A stretch of DNA of 64,000 nucleotides from Paenibacillus faecalis (GTDB lineage Bacteria > Bacillota > Bacilli > Paenibacillales > Paenibacillaceae). The first letter of the stretch is position 1; each line of letters begins with the position of its first letter. The notes beneath the pieces are model-generated. The model worked only from the letters and a program-made list of their open reading frames with translations, was not told the DNA's origin and made no database searches. The position numbers were made by a program, and so were the translations under genes. The stretch lies in NCBI RefSeq assembly GCF_900289175.1, contig NZ_LT985747.1:4330162-4394161 (forward strand). The letters are read 5' to 3'. Shown here piece by piece: positions 55,207 through 63,758 of this stretch.

Positions 55207-56913
55207 CTAGAGTTTGCCGCAGGTCTTGCTCTCAAGCAAATACACACGCGCCTCGTAAGGTCGTAATGTTAAATGGTACACATCTTCCCCTGACTGTGGT
55301 TTGTAATTGGATATCATCAGTTTTTTGTCGTCTGTTTGAAGCTCATCCGGCCAATGAAATACAGGTGTCTTATCAAAAAAATTAAGGATCACCAGCAGCT
55401 TCTCCTTCTCGACTGATCGGACAAATGCATAAATTTCTGGGTCCAGAGGCAGCAGCAGCTTATAATCACCGTAAATAATCGCCTCACACTTCTTTCGAAT
55501 CGCGATCAGCTTGCGATAGTAATGAAGTACAGAATCCGGATCCGCCAAAGCCTGCTTCACATGAATGTCCTTGTAATTGCTGTTAAGCTTCATCCAAGGC
55601 TTTCCTTCCGTAAAACCTGCATGAAGAGTGTCATCCCACTGCATCGGTGTACGAGCGTTATCACGGCTTTTTTTGTGAATCCTATTCATCGTTGTTTCTT
55701 CCGGCTGGCCCCGGAGCCTGGCCTGTTCGTAGTAATTCAGCGTCTCTACATCCCGGTAATCTTCAATGGAGTCAAACTCCACGTTGGTCATCCCGATCTC
55801 CTCGCCTTGGTAAATATATGGCGTTCCTTGCAGCATATGAATGAACGTGGCCAGCATTTTTGCCGACTGCACCCGGTAAGGTCCGTCATTTCCGAATCTT
55901 GATACCGGCCTTGGCTGATCATGGTTGCTCAAATAATTCGCATTCCACCCTTTTTCATGCAAAACGGTCTGCCAGTTGCTCATGATCTTCTTAAGCTCAA
56001 GCAGTGTCCATGATCGGATGTCCCACTTCCCTGTACCCCCTGATTCAGCATCGAGATACATATGCTCGAATTGAAACACCATATCAAGCTCGTTGCGGTC
56101 CTCGCCAACATAATCAAGCGCCTGCTCCGGTCCAAGCCCTGATGTCTCGCCAACGGTCATAATATCGAATTCAAACAACACTTCCTCGTTCAGCTTCTTC
56201 AGCAGTGTATGCACGTTCTCTAGGTTAGAGAAGTGGTGATATGCCTGGACGACAGGCAGGTTATATGGATTATCCGCATCCGGCAAACCTGTTGCCTTGA
56301 CGATGTGTGAAATCGCATCAAACCGAAAACCGTCAACACCTTTGGTAAGCCACCAACGAATCATTTTGTACAGCTCCTCAATCATCGCATCGTTTTCCCA
56401 ATTCAGATCGGGCTGCTGTTTGGCATACAAGTGTAAATAAAACTCATCCGTCTTCTCATCGTACTCCCATACCGAGCCGCTGAAATACGATTCCCAGTTG
56501 TTTGGATACGAACCGTTCTTGCCCTTGCGCCATATATAAAAATCCCGCCGCGGATTATGTTTGGAAGAACGCGATTCAAGAAACCACGGATGCTCGTCAG
56601 ATGTATGATTCAACACAAGATCCATCATAATTTTCATCCCGTGCTTATGTGCTTCCTCCAAAAGCTCATCAAAATCCTCCATCGTCCCGTAGCGGCTGTC
56701 GATCGCACAATAATCGCTAATATCATAACCGTTGTCATGACCCGGTGATTTGTAAATCGGACAGATCCATATCACGTTGACGCCAAGATACTGTAAATAA
56801 TCCAGCTTGGAAATGATGCCGCGAAGATCTCCGATCCCATCGCCGTCCGAATCTTTAAAGCTCATCGGATAGATTTGGTACACTACGCTTTCTTTCCACC
56901 ATGTTTTTTTCAC
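55207..56913 (-). CDS. GH13 alpha-glucosidase (GH13_31, oligo-1,6-glucosidase/maltase type)
   Basis: Cytoplasmic enzyme that hydrolyses terminal alpha-glucosyl bonds of maltose- or isomaltose-type oligosaccharides. The 568 residues start at a GTG preceded by AAGGAG. Catalytic residues are D199 (DGFRFDAISH), E256 (IMTVGETSG) and D332 (LSNHDQP). The residue after the nucleophile is alanine (A200); classical oligo-1,6-glucosidases have valine there, so an alpha-1,4 preference is suggested but not proven. It stands alone, beside glucokinase, which would phosphorylate the glucose released. A long palindrome lies in its leader. Confidence 0.93.
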   Translation of the reverse strand: MKKTWWKESVVYQIYPMSFKDSDGDGIGDLRGIISKLDYLQYLGVNVIWICPIYKSPGHDNGYDISDYCAIDSRYGTMEDFDELLEEAHKHGMKIMMDLVLNHTSDEHPWFLESRSSKHNPRRDFYIWRKGKNGSYPNNWESYFSGSVWEYDEKTDEFYLHLYAKQQPDLNWENDAMIEELYKMIRWWLTKGVDGFRFDAISHIVKATGLPDADNPYNLPVVQAYHHFSNLENVHTLLKKLNEEVLFEFDIMTVGETSGLGPEQALDYVGEDRNELDMVFQFEHMYLDAESGGTGKWDIRSWTLLELKKIMSNWQTVLHEKGWNANYLSNHDQPRPVSRFGNDGPYRVQSAKMLATFIHMLQGTPYIYQGEEIGMTNVEFDSIEDYRDVETLNYYEQARLRGQPEETTMNRIHKKSRDNARTPMQWDDTLHAGFTEGKPWMKLNSNYKDIHVKQALADPDSVLHYYRKLIAIRKKCEAIIYGDYKLLLPLDPEIYAFVRSVEKEKLLVILNFFDKTPVFHWPDELQTDDKKLMISNYKPQSGEDVYHLTLRPYEARVYLLESKTCGKL

Positions 56914-56939
56914 TTGTCTGCTCCTTCCTTATGTCTATA

Positions 56940-56980
56940 AAAATGCCCGGTGATATATCGAGATATATACCGGACATTTT
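56940..56980. promoter_or_regulatory. 41-bp imperfect palindrome upstream of the alpha-glucosidase
   Basis: Arms AAAATG-CCGGT-ATATAT face ATATAT-ACCGG-CATTTT across a short centre; nearly all positions pair. It lies 27 bp before the GTG start, with a short T-run after it on both strands. It may be a terminator between the divergent units, an operator, or an attenuator. Confidence 0.55.
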
Positions 56981-57046
56981 ATAAATGTATATGAAATAAT
57001 TACACGATTTGACAGTATATAAACGGTCAAAGCTTTGATTGTTGGC

Positions 57047-57120
57047 GTTTTAGCACGTTTTAGCATCCTTATGTTGCACAACATAAAGCTGTTTCATGCT
57101 AAAGATGACAATTGTCATCT
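57047..57120. promoter_or_regulatory. Palindrome cluster upstream of the YvfR-like operon
   Basis: Tandem GTTTTAGCAC and GTTTTAGCAT (57047-57066) precede TTATGTTGCACAACATAA (57069-57086). This is flanked by TTTAGCAT/ATGCTAAA outer arms (57059-57066 and 57096-57103). The perfect 18-bp palindrome AGATGACAATTGTCATCT (57103-57120) follows. Half-site ATGACAA recurs at 57128. Dimeric NarL-type regulators bind such sites; the YvfU-like regulator of this operon is a good candidate. No clear -10 could be placed. Confidence 0.6.
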
Positions 57121-57204
57121 CAAAATCATGACAACCTTTACTAACCAACCTTCACGTTCACGGATATGCTTAACTCAAGGAAATTTTGGAGGTGCTTTAA
57201 AAGT

Positions 57205-58128
57205 ATGGTTAAACAGCTGAACGAGCCTATTGCAGAGCTTGCATACATCACCAAATCATTCAAATCCAAGAAAGCGGTCAACAACATTTCATTTACGATT
57301 GAAAAAGGTTCGATTACAGCGATTTTAGGCCCTAATGGAGCTGGAAAATCGACAACTATCTCGATTATGCTGGGGCTGCTTGAACCGAGTGAAGGAAACG
57401 TTTCATTGTTCGGCAGAAGCCCGAAAGACCGAAAAGTTAAAGAAAAAATTGGCGCAATGCTGCAAGATGTCAGTGTCATGGACGGACTCAAAGCAAGGGA
57501 GATTCTGAATCTCATTCGGGGCTACTATCCGGAGCCGATGGACATACCCAAACTGCAGAAGTTGTCGGGTCTGACCGATGAAGAGCTGAACAAGCATGCG
57601 ACCAAAATGTCCGGAGGACAAAAGCGGAAGCTAAGCTTCGCATTGGCACTGGCTGGAAATCCAGAGCTTCTTTTCTTTGATGAACCAACCGTCGGGCTGG
57701 ACACGGCCGCGCGGCGTTTATTTTGGCGAACGGTTCGTGAGCTTGCGAATCAAGGCAAAACCATCCTGTTCACTACCCATTATCTGCAGGAGGCCGATGA
57801 TATGGCCGACCGAATTATTTTGATCCATAACGGAAGTATCGCCGCTGACGGCAAACCGGAGGAAATCAAAACAAAGTTGACGAAGCGTTCGGTCTCCTTT
57901 ATCGCTGAAGCCGGACTTCAACATATCAAAGACCAACTTAACAACATTCCGGGAGCAGCAAAAGTATTTGAAGAGCATGGCCGAATACATGTCATTGCAG
58001 AAAATACCGATCAAGTGTTGGCAGCTATTATAAGAGAAGGATTAACCGTCCGTGATATAAGCGTTGACCAGGGCAGTCTTGATGAAGCATTTGATCAACT
58101 GACGAAGCGAGAAGAGGAGGCTGTTTAA
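57205..58128 (+). CDS. ABC transporter ATPase (YvfR-like)
   Basis: ATPase of a drug- or lipid-type ABC-2 exporter. About 307 residues from MVKQLNEPIAELAYITKSFK. The ATG at 57205 lies after GGAGGTG at a wide 12-base spacing; an in-frame ATG at 57166 lacks a site. Walker A GPNGAGKST, signature KMSGGQKRKLSFALALAG, Walker B LLFFDEPTVGLD and TTHYLQEADD are present. A C-terminal segment typical of DrrA-type ATPases ends the protein. It is two bases from the permease gene. The ATPase-permease-kinase-regulator order equals Bacillus yvfRSTU. Confidence 0.93.
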   Translation: MVKQLNEPIAELAYITKSFKSKKAVNNISFTIEKGSITAILGPNGAGKSTTISIMLGLLEPSEGNVSLFGRSPKDRKVKEKIGAMLQDVSVMDGLKAREILNLIRGYYPEPMDIPKLQKLSGLTDEELNKHATKMSGGQKRKLSFALALAGNPELLFFDEPTVGLDTAARRLFWRTVRELANQGKTILFTTHYLQEADDMADRIILIHNGSIAADGKPEEIKTKLTKRSVSFIAEAGLQHIKDQLNNIPGAAKVFEEHGRIHVIAENTDQVLAAIIREGLTVRDISVDQGSLDEAFDQLTKREEEAV

Positions 58129-58130
58129 CG

Positions 58131-58877
58131 ATGGGACGTCTTATATATCTTCAATGTAAAATGGAACTGCTGCGCATTGCGCGCAACCCTTATTTCATAT
58201 TTTGGTCGCTGGCCATGCCGATCCTGTTCTATTTCATCTTTACCCGAGTAGTCAATACGGGAATGCCGAACGCAGCCTTGTGGCAGGCACATTACCTGAT
58301 CTCGATGACGACCTTTAGCGTGATGGGCTCAGCGATCATGACGATGGGCATCCGGATTGTACAGGAGCGCACGCTAGGATGGTCTGCCTACATGCGGATT
58401 ACACCTTTGCCGGGAAGTATCTATTTCTTCGGAAAAATGTTCGGCCAGTCCGTTATGCATCTACTCTCGATCATCGTTATATTTATGGCAGGTTACCTGA
58501 TCAACGGCGTTCAAATGACCGCATGGCAATGGATCACTAGCGGTTTATGGATCATGATTGCCTGCGCTCCGTTTCTCGCAGTCGGCACGTTGATCGGAAC
58601 GATGAAACGTGTCGATACAGCCAGTGGTGTAAGCAATGGCATTTATTTGGCTCTCGCTCTTACGGGAGGCATGTGGATGCCGATGGAGATACTTCCAGGC
58701 TTCCTTCAGGCTGTGGGGAAATGGCTTCCGGCATATCATTTTGCAAGCGGAGGATGGGAAATCATTCGTGGAAACGTGCCTGAGTTGAAATCTGTCGTAC
58801 TTTTAATAGGCTATTTAGCGTTATTTATGGTAATATCCACCTATATCCGCAAAAAACAACAAGCAGCGTTAGGATGA
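58131..58877 (+). CDS. ABC-2 type permease (YvfS-like)
   Basis: Membrane subunit of the exporter, 248 residues with six predicted helices (e.g. FWSLAMPILFYFIFTRVV, GIYLALALTGGMWMPMEILP). ABC-2 family permeases export antibiotics, peptides or lipids; the substrate is unknown. It directly follows the ATPase gene and is six bases before the kinase gene. Confidence 0.92.
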   Translation: MGRLIYLQCKMELLRIARNPYFIFWSLAMPILFYFIFTRVVNTGMPNAALWQAHYLISMTTFSVMGSAIMTMGIRIVQERTLGWSAYMRITPLPGSIYFFGKMFGQSVMHLLSIIVIFMAGYLINGVQMTAWQWITSGLWIMIACAPFLAVGTLIGTMKRVDTASGVSNGIYLALALTGGMWMPMEILPGFLQAVGKWLPAYHFASGGWEIIRGNVPELKSVVLLIGYLALFMVISTYIRKKQQAALG

Positions 58878-58883
58878 TGGTGA

Positions 58884-60032
58884 ATGAAATCCGCAAAGTT
58901 TCAAATATTTCCGCGCCAATTAGGACTTTCCCCCTATTTCTGGCTGCTTTACTTGAGCTTGCCGCTCTATCAATTGATAACCCATGAAACAGGCTGGAAG
59001 CTTTATCTCGGGTATGCCATGATCAGCCTGTTTGTTATTACCTATCGGCAGCTTTTTTTCGCTGAGGGAAAACGGTCTTTCTTTTATTGGCTATTGCTTC
59101 AAATGCTTATTATTTTTATTTTTTGCATGGGGTATGGTGGCACTTACTTGTTTATGGGCTTTTTCACGGCCAATTTTATCGGTTGGTATTCGGAAAAGCG
59201 GAATTTTATAACCGTTTATATTTTATTCGTGCTGGTGGAGTCCGTCCCCATTATCTATCATATCGACCAAATTTCTATGCAAGATCTGATATACTTGCTC
59301 CCCTTTATCATCATAATGTTGCTGTCTCCCTTCGCAATCCGGTCCATGATAAGCAGACAAAAGCTGGAGGAACAGCTGGAGGACGCGAATGAACAGATTC
59401 GAAGTCTGGTTAAAAGTGAAGAGCGAACGAGAATCGCAAGAGATTTACACGATACGCTCGGTCATACCCTGTCACTGATCACATTGAAGAGCCAGCTGGT
59501 AGAAAAGCTCGTGGATGTAGATGCAGAGCAGGCCAGACTAGAGGCCCGGGAAATTCAAAATACCTCTCGTGCTGCCCTTCGCCAGGTACGTGAGCTTGTG
59601 TCTGATATGCGCACCGCAACACTGACTGACGAGCTGAACGAAGCCCGGGTTATTTTGCAAAGCGCAAATATTGAACTTTCGTACGAAGGTCATCCGAAGT
59701 TTAAAAACATAACCGATACAGCTCATCATATTATGAGCCTCTGTTTGCGTGAAGCGATCACCAATATAGTGAAGCACAGCCAGGCCTCCAAATGTCATGT
59801 TCGCTTTGAACAGTCTGAAAGTGAATGGGTTCTGTCAGTAAAAGATGACGGAATTGGCGTTTCAACGATGACTACAACACGATCTACAAGAGATACAAAT
59901 GGACTGAAAGGTATGACTGAACGTCTTGCGCTCATCGGTGGGACGATGGACATCACTGCTGAGGAGGGCGCCCTTCTTACTATACGGGTCCCGATTATAA
60001 TTACGAACCAGAAGGAGTGTGAAGCCGGTTGA
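58884..60032 (+). CDS. NarL-family sensor histidine kinase (YvfT/DesK-like)
   Basis: 382 residues. The N-terminal part (about 15-155) has five or more membrane helices and only short loops, a layout typical of kinases that sense the membrane. The HisKA_3 box is EERTRIARDLHDTLGHTLSL with H189. The HATPase domain includes REAITNIVKHSQ and SVKDDGIGV. The gene follows its ABC exporter and overlaps the response-regulator gene. Such modules typically detect membrane-active antimicrobials or lipid state and induce the exporter. Confidence 0.93.
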   Translation: MKSAKFQIFPRQLGLSPYFWLLYLSLPLYQLITHETGWKLYLGYAMISLFVITYRQLFFAEGKRSFFYWLLLQMLIIFIFCMGYGGTYLFMGFFTANFIGWYSEKRNFITVYILFVLVESVPIIYHIDQISMQDLIYLLPFIIIMLLSPFAIRSMISRQKLEEQLEDANEQIRSLVKSEERTRIARDLHDTLGHTLSLITLKSQLVEKLVDVDAEQARLEAREIQNTSRAALRQVRELVSDMRTATLTDELNEARVILQSANIELSYEGHPKFKNITDTAHHIMSLCLREAITNIVKHSQASKCHVRFEQSESEWVLSVKDDGIGVSTMTTTRSTRDTNGLKGMTERLALIGGTMDITAEEGALLTIRVPIIITNQKECEAG

Positions 60033-60634
60033 GCATCCGCGTACTGATTGCAGAAGACCAGCGAATGCTGCGCGGCGCACTGGCTCTGCTGCTCAATTTT
60101 GAAGAGGATATTCAGGTTGTGGGCCAAGCCGGAAATGGCAGCGAAGCTTTGGCTTTAATTACCCAACTGAAGCCGGACGTGTGCCTGCTGGACATCGAAA
60201 TGCCGGTAATGAGCGGACTTGAAGTTGCCGAAGAGTTGAAACAGAAAGACTCTCCTTGCAAGGTCATCATTCTAACCACCTTTGCCCGTCCAGGTTACTT
60301 CGAGCGAGCCGTGCAAGCTGGTGTTCAAGGCTACCTGTTAAAGGACGAACCGAGCGAACGTCTTGCAGAAGCCATCCGACGCGTGATGGAAGGTCGGCGC
60401 GAAGTATCGCCGGAGCTTGTGTTTGGTACAATCCGTGAGGCCAATCCGCTGACAGAGCGGGAACAAGACATTTTGCGCCTGATCGCAGCAGGCAACAGTT
60501 CCGGCGAAATCGCCTCCATTTTGCACCTGTCCTATGGAACTATTCGGAACTATATCTCCGAAATTTTGAACAAACTGGAAGCCAAAAACCGGATTGAGGC
60601 TATTGCCAAGGCAGAAGAAAAAGGCTGGATATAA
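60029..60634 (+). CDS. LuxR/NarL-type response regulator (YvfU/DesR-like)
   Basis: 201 residues. TTG start overlapping the kinase stop (TTGA), with GAAGGAG upstream. The receiver domain has the acidic pair in IAEDQ and D55 in VCLLDIEMPVMSG. The C-terminal LuxR helix-turn-helix is NPLTEREQDILRLIAAGNSS followed by LHLSYGTIRNYISEILNKLE. It probably activates the operon it ends, through the palindromes at 57047-57120. Confidence 0.94.
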   Translation: MSIRVLIAEDQRMLRGALALLLNFEEDIQVVGQAGNGSEALALITQLKPDVCLLDIEMPVMSGLEVAEELKQKDSPCKVIILTTFARPGYFERAVQAGVQGYLLKDEPSERLAEAIRRVMEGRREVSPELVFGTIREANPLTEREQDILRLIAAGNSSGEIASILHLSYGTIRNYISEILNKLEAKNRIEAIAKAEEKGWI

Positions 60635-60653
60635 AGCGTTAAGAAACGCTTTT
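60634..60653 (+). terminator. Terminator overlapping the regulator stop
   Basis: AAGCGTT and AACGCTT with a four-base loop, followed by TTTC. It starts within the stop codon of the response-regulator gene. The short U-tract makes it a modest terminator; a stronger one follows at 60695. Confidence 0.6.
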
Positions 60654-60694
60654 CGACAAAAGCAGCCCCCGTGGTATGTCTAAACATTACATAA

Positions 60695-60733
60695 AGGCCG
60701 CTCAAGGATGAAGCTTGAGCGGCCTGCTTTTTC
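60695..60733. terminator. Bidirectional terminator between the two-component operon and the CBS gene
   Basis: Perfect 12-bp arms AGGCCGCTCAAG and CTTGAGCGGCCT, followed on the plus strand by GCTTTTTCG. It lies between convergent genes. Confidence 0.92.
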
Positions 60734-60744
60734 GTTTTTCTAAC

Positions 60745-61179
60745 CTATTGAAACATTCCTGCTCCCTTGGAAATTCGGCTTAAGGCTTCTCCTGACTCAT
60801 TGATATAATGATCCCGTACGGCAAGATCACCGATTGCACAAATTCCAACTAAACGCCCTTGCTCGTCCACGACAGGCAGACGTCTGATCTGATGCTGTGC
60901 CAGCATCTTGGCAGCCTCATGGATTTCAGTATGCGGCTCGCAGCATTTAACCTCACCTGTCATAAGCTCTTCGCAAGTTGTCATTTTTAAGTCCTTATTC
61001 TGGGCTACACCACGAAGCACGATATCGCGGTCAGTCATAATTCCGGTCAATCGGCCAGCCTCATTCACAATCGGGACGGAGCCGACATTGCTTTGTGCCA
61101 TAATTTTAGCTGCCTTCTCTACCGGATCATTGGTTTGGCAGGTCTGCACTTGTCTGGTCATCACTTCAATAATTCTCAT
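60745..61179 (-). CDS. Tandem CBS-domain protein
   Basis: 144 residues containing two CBS motifs (about 1-62 and 75-135): VPIVNEAGRLTGIMTDRDIV and LPVVDEQGRLVGICAIGDLA. CBS pairs bind adenosine nucleotides and regulate partner proteins. A stand-alone CBS pair of this size is common in Bacilli (YhcV-like), often linked to stress; the partner is unknown. GGAG precedes the start. It is convergent with the two-component operon and shares its terminator. Confidence 0.9.
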   Translation of the reverse strand: MRIIEVMTRQVQTCQTNDPVEKAAKIMAQSNVGSVPIVNEAGRLTGIMTDRDIVLRGVAQNKDLKMTTCEELMTGEVKCCEPHTEIHEAAKMLAQHQIRRLPVVDEQGRLVGICAIGDLAVRDHYINESGEALSRISKGAGMFQ

Positions 61180-61337
61180 GGTATACCAAACTCTCCTTTT
61201 TTGGGTTTACCCATAATATGAGTTTTAAAGGAGGTCTTTATTCAGCCTGCCTTTTCTTGATGAAAAGCCCCTTCTTATCTCGTCCACAATTTACATATAA
61301 ATGTAATTTTGTTATCTTGACATTGAGGTGACAGATC

Positions 61338-61787
61338 ATGAAGATACGAAGAGCTCTTCGAGAAGATAGCAAAACGATAAGTAAATTAGCTTATAAATCG
61401 AAGGCTTATTGGGGATATACCGAGGAATTTCTTGAACAATGCAGGGAGGATTTGACGGTTAAAGAAGAGTATATCGAGGAAAATCCTGTTTATGTAATGG
61501 AAGACAATGCTAAGATCATCGCTTTCTACAGCTTTTCATTAGATGAAAAGAAATTGGAAGCTCTCTTTATAGATCCGGAGTATATCGGTAGAGGATTAGG
61601 CCGGATGCTTTGGTCTGATCTAATGAGGAGAGCCAAACAGTTACATTTTAAAGAGTTTACGATCGATAGCGATCCTTATGCAGAAGCATTTTATACAAAG
61701 ATGGGAGCACAGAAGATAGGAGTAATTCCATCCACCGTTTTTCCAGAACGGTTTTTGTCGCTGATGAATGTCAAGGTTCTTTCGTGA
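61338..61787 (+). CDS. GNAT-family N-acetyltransferase
   Basis: 149 residues. The acetyl-CoA-binding region is visible in LEALFIDPEYIGRGLGRMLW (motif A, with the R/Q-x-x-G-x-G/A pattern as GRGLGR) and the C-terminal motif B FYTKMGAQKIG. The substrate is unknown. TTGAGGTGACAG precedes the ATG. It may be co-transcribed with the small gene at 61819, 31 bp downstream. Confidence 0.92.
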   Translation: MKIRRALREDSKTISKLAYKSKAYWGYTEEFLEQCREDLTVKEEYIEENPVYVMEDNAKIIAFYSFSLDEKKLEALFIDPEYIGRGLGRMLWSDLMRRAKQLHFKEFTIDSDPYAEAFYTKMGAQKIGVIPSTVFPERFLSLMNVKVLS

Positions 61788-61818
61788 AAATCAAATGATG
61801 GTCTCATAGGAGGGTTCC

Positions 61819-61935
61819 ATGTATCTCATTTTCTTAATGGTATGCTTGCTTTTTTCAATACTACTCATCATATTTCAATGGTCGTTTACTTTGCTTCAAA
61901 GACTAGAGATTAATCGTTATTTTCCTATCTCATAA
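61819..61935 (+). CDS. 38-residue membrane microprotein
   Basis: Unrecognised small gene. ATG 61819 has a full AGGAGGG ribosome site five bases upstream. The protein begins MYLIFLMVCLLFSILLIIFQ, a single long hydrophobic segment, and ends in a charged, aromatic tail (LLQRLEINRYFPIS). A perfect terminator starts five bases after the stop. The site, hydrophobic core and terminator together argue for a real gene rather than a chance frame. The function is unknown; it may form a complex with a larger membrane protein. Confidence 0.7.
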   Translation: MYLIFLMVCLLFSILLIIFQWSFTLLQRLEINRYFPIS

Positions 61936-61940
61936 ATAGA

Positions 61941-61963
61941 GGGAGCCGCTGGCTCCCTTTTAT
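61941..61963 (+). terminator. Terminator after the microprotein gene
   Basis: GGGAGCC and GGCTCCC with a three-base loop, followed by TTTTATT. Strong intrinsic terminator directly behind the 38-residue gene. Confidence 0.88.
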
Positions 61964-62245
61964 TACTTTACATGAATCTATTGCATGTAACTCCCCTTGC
62001 CCACCCTCACCCTGAACCTTAAATCAACACGTGGTAGTAACATTAAAAAAAGATACACTGTACATGATGACCTGCATCTGTAACAATGATGGGCTAATTT
62101 ATAACCGTTCAGATTTGGCCCTGCATCTGAGGACTTTCAACTTGACCCGTTGAATGGGTTTGTGCTCACCTTTAAGGTACAAGGGTTACCTGCTCTACAT
62201 GCTTATGAACATTCTGATTATATCGACAACATCATAACGATGCGT
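61964..62245. other. Intergenic region with no recognised feature
   Basis: About 280 bp between the microprotein terminator and the DIP1984-family gene stop. Frames here are short and lack ribosome sites. No hairpin with a U-tract was found for the minus-strand operon that ends at 62246. Confidence 0.5.
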
Positions 62246-62707
62246 TTAATCTTCAATAAGATCAGTCGTCCAGTTCTTCTCTTGAATACGGAAATCAAGC
62301 TCACGGTAGTTCTTGGCCAGCTCATCCACTTGCTTCTGAAGGGCCTTAACTTCAATGATCGTAACAAACTTCACCTCGGAACGCATATAACGGTCCTGGC
62401 GAATCGATGCAGATTCCAGCAGCTCGTTCAAAATTTTACGCTTTTGCATGATGTTATCCCGCTCCACAAGAACATCAGCAAGGCTTTTCCCGTCAGCTAA
62501 AATGGTCTGCGAATTGGTCTTATTGATCTTCTTGATCCACCCAGTCAACTCTTCCATCGTTCGATCCAGTTCAACCAGAAGATCTTCGGGATTCTCGGCA
62601 GGCTGCTCCCCTTCCTGTACTTTCGCTACTCTCTCCAATCGCACCTTCAATTGAGCGATTCTACGTTGACAATCCGCACGCAATACTAAAGCTTCAGCAA
62701 GTTTCAT
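62246..62707 (-). CDS. DIP1984-family protein
   Basis: About 153 residues from MKLAEALVLRADCQRRIAQL; AAGGAGG lies before the ATG at 62707, and the longer frame to 62899 overlaps the next gene. It is mostly helical with the pattern LADGKSLADVLVERDNIMQK and RYMRSEVKFVTIIEVKALQK, matching the uncharacterised DIP1984 family (helical, probably coiled-coil). It lies 16 bp downstream of the DUF3891 gene, so they are co-transcribed. The function is unknown. Confidence 0.85.
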   Translation of the reverse strand: MKLAEALVLRADCQRRIAQLKVRLERVAKVQEGEQPAENPEDLLVELDRTMEELTGWIKKINKTNSQTILADGKSLADVLVERDNIMQKRKILNELLESASIRQDRYMRSEVKFVTIIEVKALQKQVDELAKNYRELDFRIQEKNWTTDLIED

Positions 62708-62723
62708 TAGGAGTCCTCCTTTT

Positions 62724-63479
62724 TTATACAAAAGTAACCTTAAGCTCTGTCCAATCGCTCTCCAGATAAGCTTCATGAATGCCGACTTCTCTGATCCGCT
62801 GCTTCGGAACATGCTTGTTCCGTAAAACAGCACTCCATTCTTGTGTAAAAAGCTGTGGAGTGATCCGAATCTCATGATCGCTGACCCACTCGGCAACAAA
62901 CTTTTGACCGTCTATCAAACTGTTAAAACCATCTTTGAACCAGGGATGCTCTTCTTCTTTAGCGATCCCTTCCCGATTCATACAGACATATAATGATATA
63001 TTATCGCACAGCTGGAGCAGCTGGAAATGCCTTGCGATGACCTGTTCATCTGGAGCATTCAACTTCTCTCTCAAGCGTTTCTGCCGTGCCAATTCACTTT
63101 GATAGAATGCAAGCTCAGATTCCTGCAAAGATTGCTGATCCGATTGAAAAAATGACGCATAATACATACTGCACAGCAGGGCCGCATAATAGCTCATCTC
63201 TTCGGTTTCATCCAAACCCATCCGGTACATAGCCAGCTTCGGCAGCACCGGATAATCTATGAATGAAAATGGAGCTTTGCTCCGGTCATTCCAGATCGGC
63301 ACATCATCCATACGAATCCAGCTCCGATCATGCTCCCGGATGGCCAAGAGACAATCATCCCTGTACTTGCTATCTAAAAACCATTCCTCCCGAAGCCCTT
63401 TAGCCACTTCCTCAGAAAATTGTGCATGGTCATTCTGCCTGGTCATTACAAAAGCAGATTCAGATTCCCGATTAATCAT
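62724..63479 (-). CDS. DUF3891-family protein
   Basis: 251 residues. The family pattern begins with MTRQNDHAQFSEEVAKGLRE and includes LLAIREHDRSWIRMD and LLCSMYYASFFQ. The His/Asp-rich positions (H18, H50-type) resemble an HD-like or metal-binding helical fold, but no catalytic assignment is certain. Proteins of this family are common in Bacilli. The ATG at 63479 follows GGAGGG. It forms an operon with the DIP1984 gene. Confidence 0.83.
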   Translation of the reverse strand: MINRESESAFVMTRQNDHAQFSEEVAKGLREEWFLDSKYRDDCLLAIREHDRSWIRMDDVPIWNDRSKAPFSFIDYPVLPKLAMYRMGLDETEEMSYYAALLCSMYYASFFQSDQQSLQESELAFYQSELARQKRLREKLNAPDEQVIARHFQLLQLCDNISLYVCMNREGIAKEEEHPWFKDGFNSLIDGQKFVAEWVSDHEIRITPQLFTQEWSAVLRNKHVPKQRIREVGIHEAYLESDWTELKVTFV

Positions 63480-63507
63480 GGAATCCCTCCTTAGCTTTCA
63501 GCTTTAA

Positions 63508-63714
63508 CTATCCAACTGTATAGGCTTGCCTTTTGAACACCATAATGATGTCCCTTGACTGCCCTTGACCCTGACTTGTATCAAAACACGAAACCAGCTC
63601 CCAGCCTTCATATCCATATTGATTTAACAGTTCATCCATGTCTGCTTGGTTTACTTTACCACCTAAAAAACCGCCAGTTTGATACTTAACCGTCTTATAT
63701 TCCCATTGAACCAT
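63508..63714 (-). CDS. DUF4177-family small protein
   Basis: 68 residues beginning MVQWEYKTVKYQTGGFLGGK and containing the family core NQYGYEGWELVSCFDTSQ. Soluble, function unknown. It lies 28 bp upstream of the DUF3891 gene on the same strand and probably starts that operon. AGGGGG precedes the ATG. Confidence 0.85.
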   Translation of the reverse strand: MVQWEYKTVKYQTGGFLGGKVNQADMDELLNQYGYEGWELVSCFDTSQGQGQSRDIIMVFKRQAYTVG

Positions 63715-63758
63715 CCAACATCCCCCTAAATTTAGGCCCCTATGTACGGAAGCATTTG

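Noticed and set aside
57009-57035. TTGACA near 57009 as a promoter of the YvfR-like operon
   Set aside because: No acceptable -10 lies 16-18 bp downstream, and the sequence is part of a TTTGAC/GTCAAA inverted repeat.
61286-61308. Palindromic TTACAT-ATAA-ATGTAA before the GNAT gene
   Set aside because: Such A/T-rich palindromes are frequent by chance and there is no matching regulator or second site in the window.
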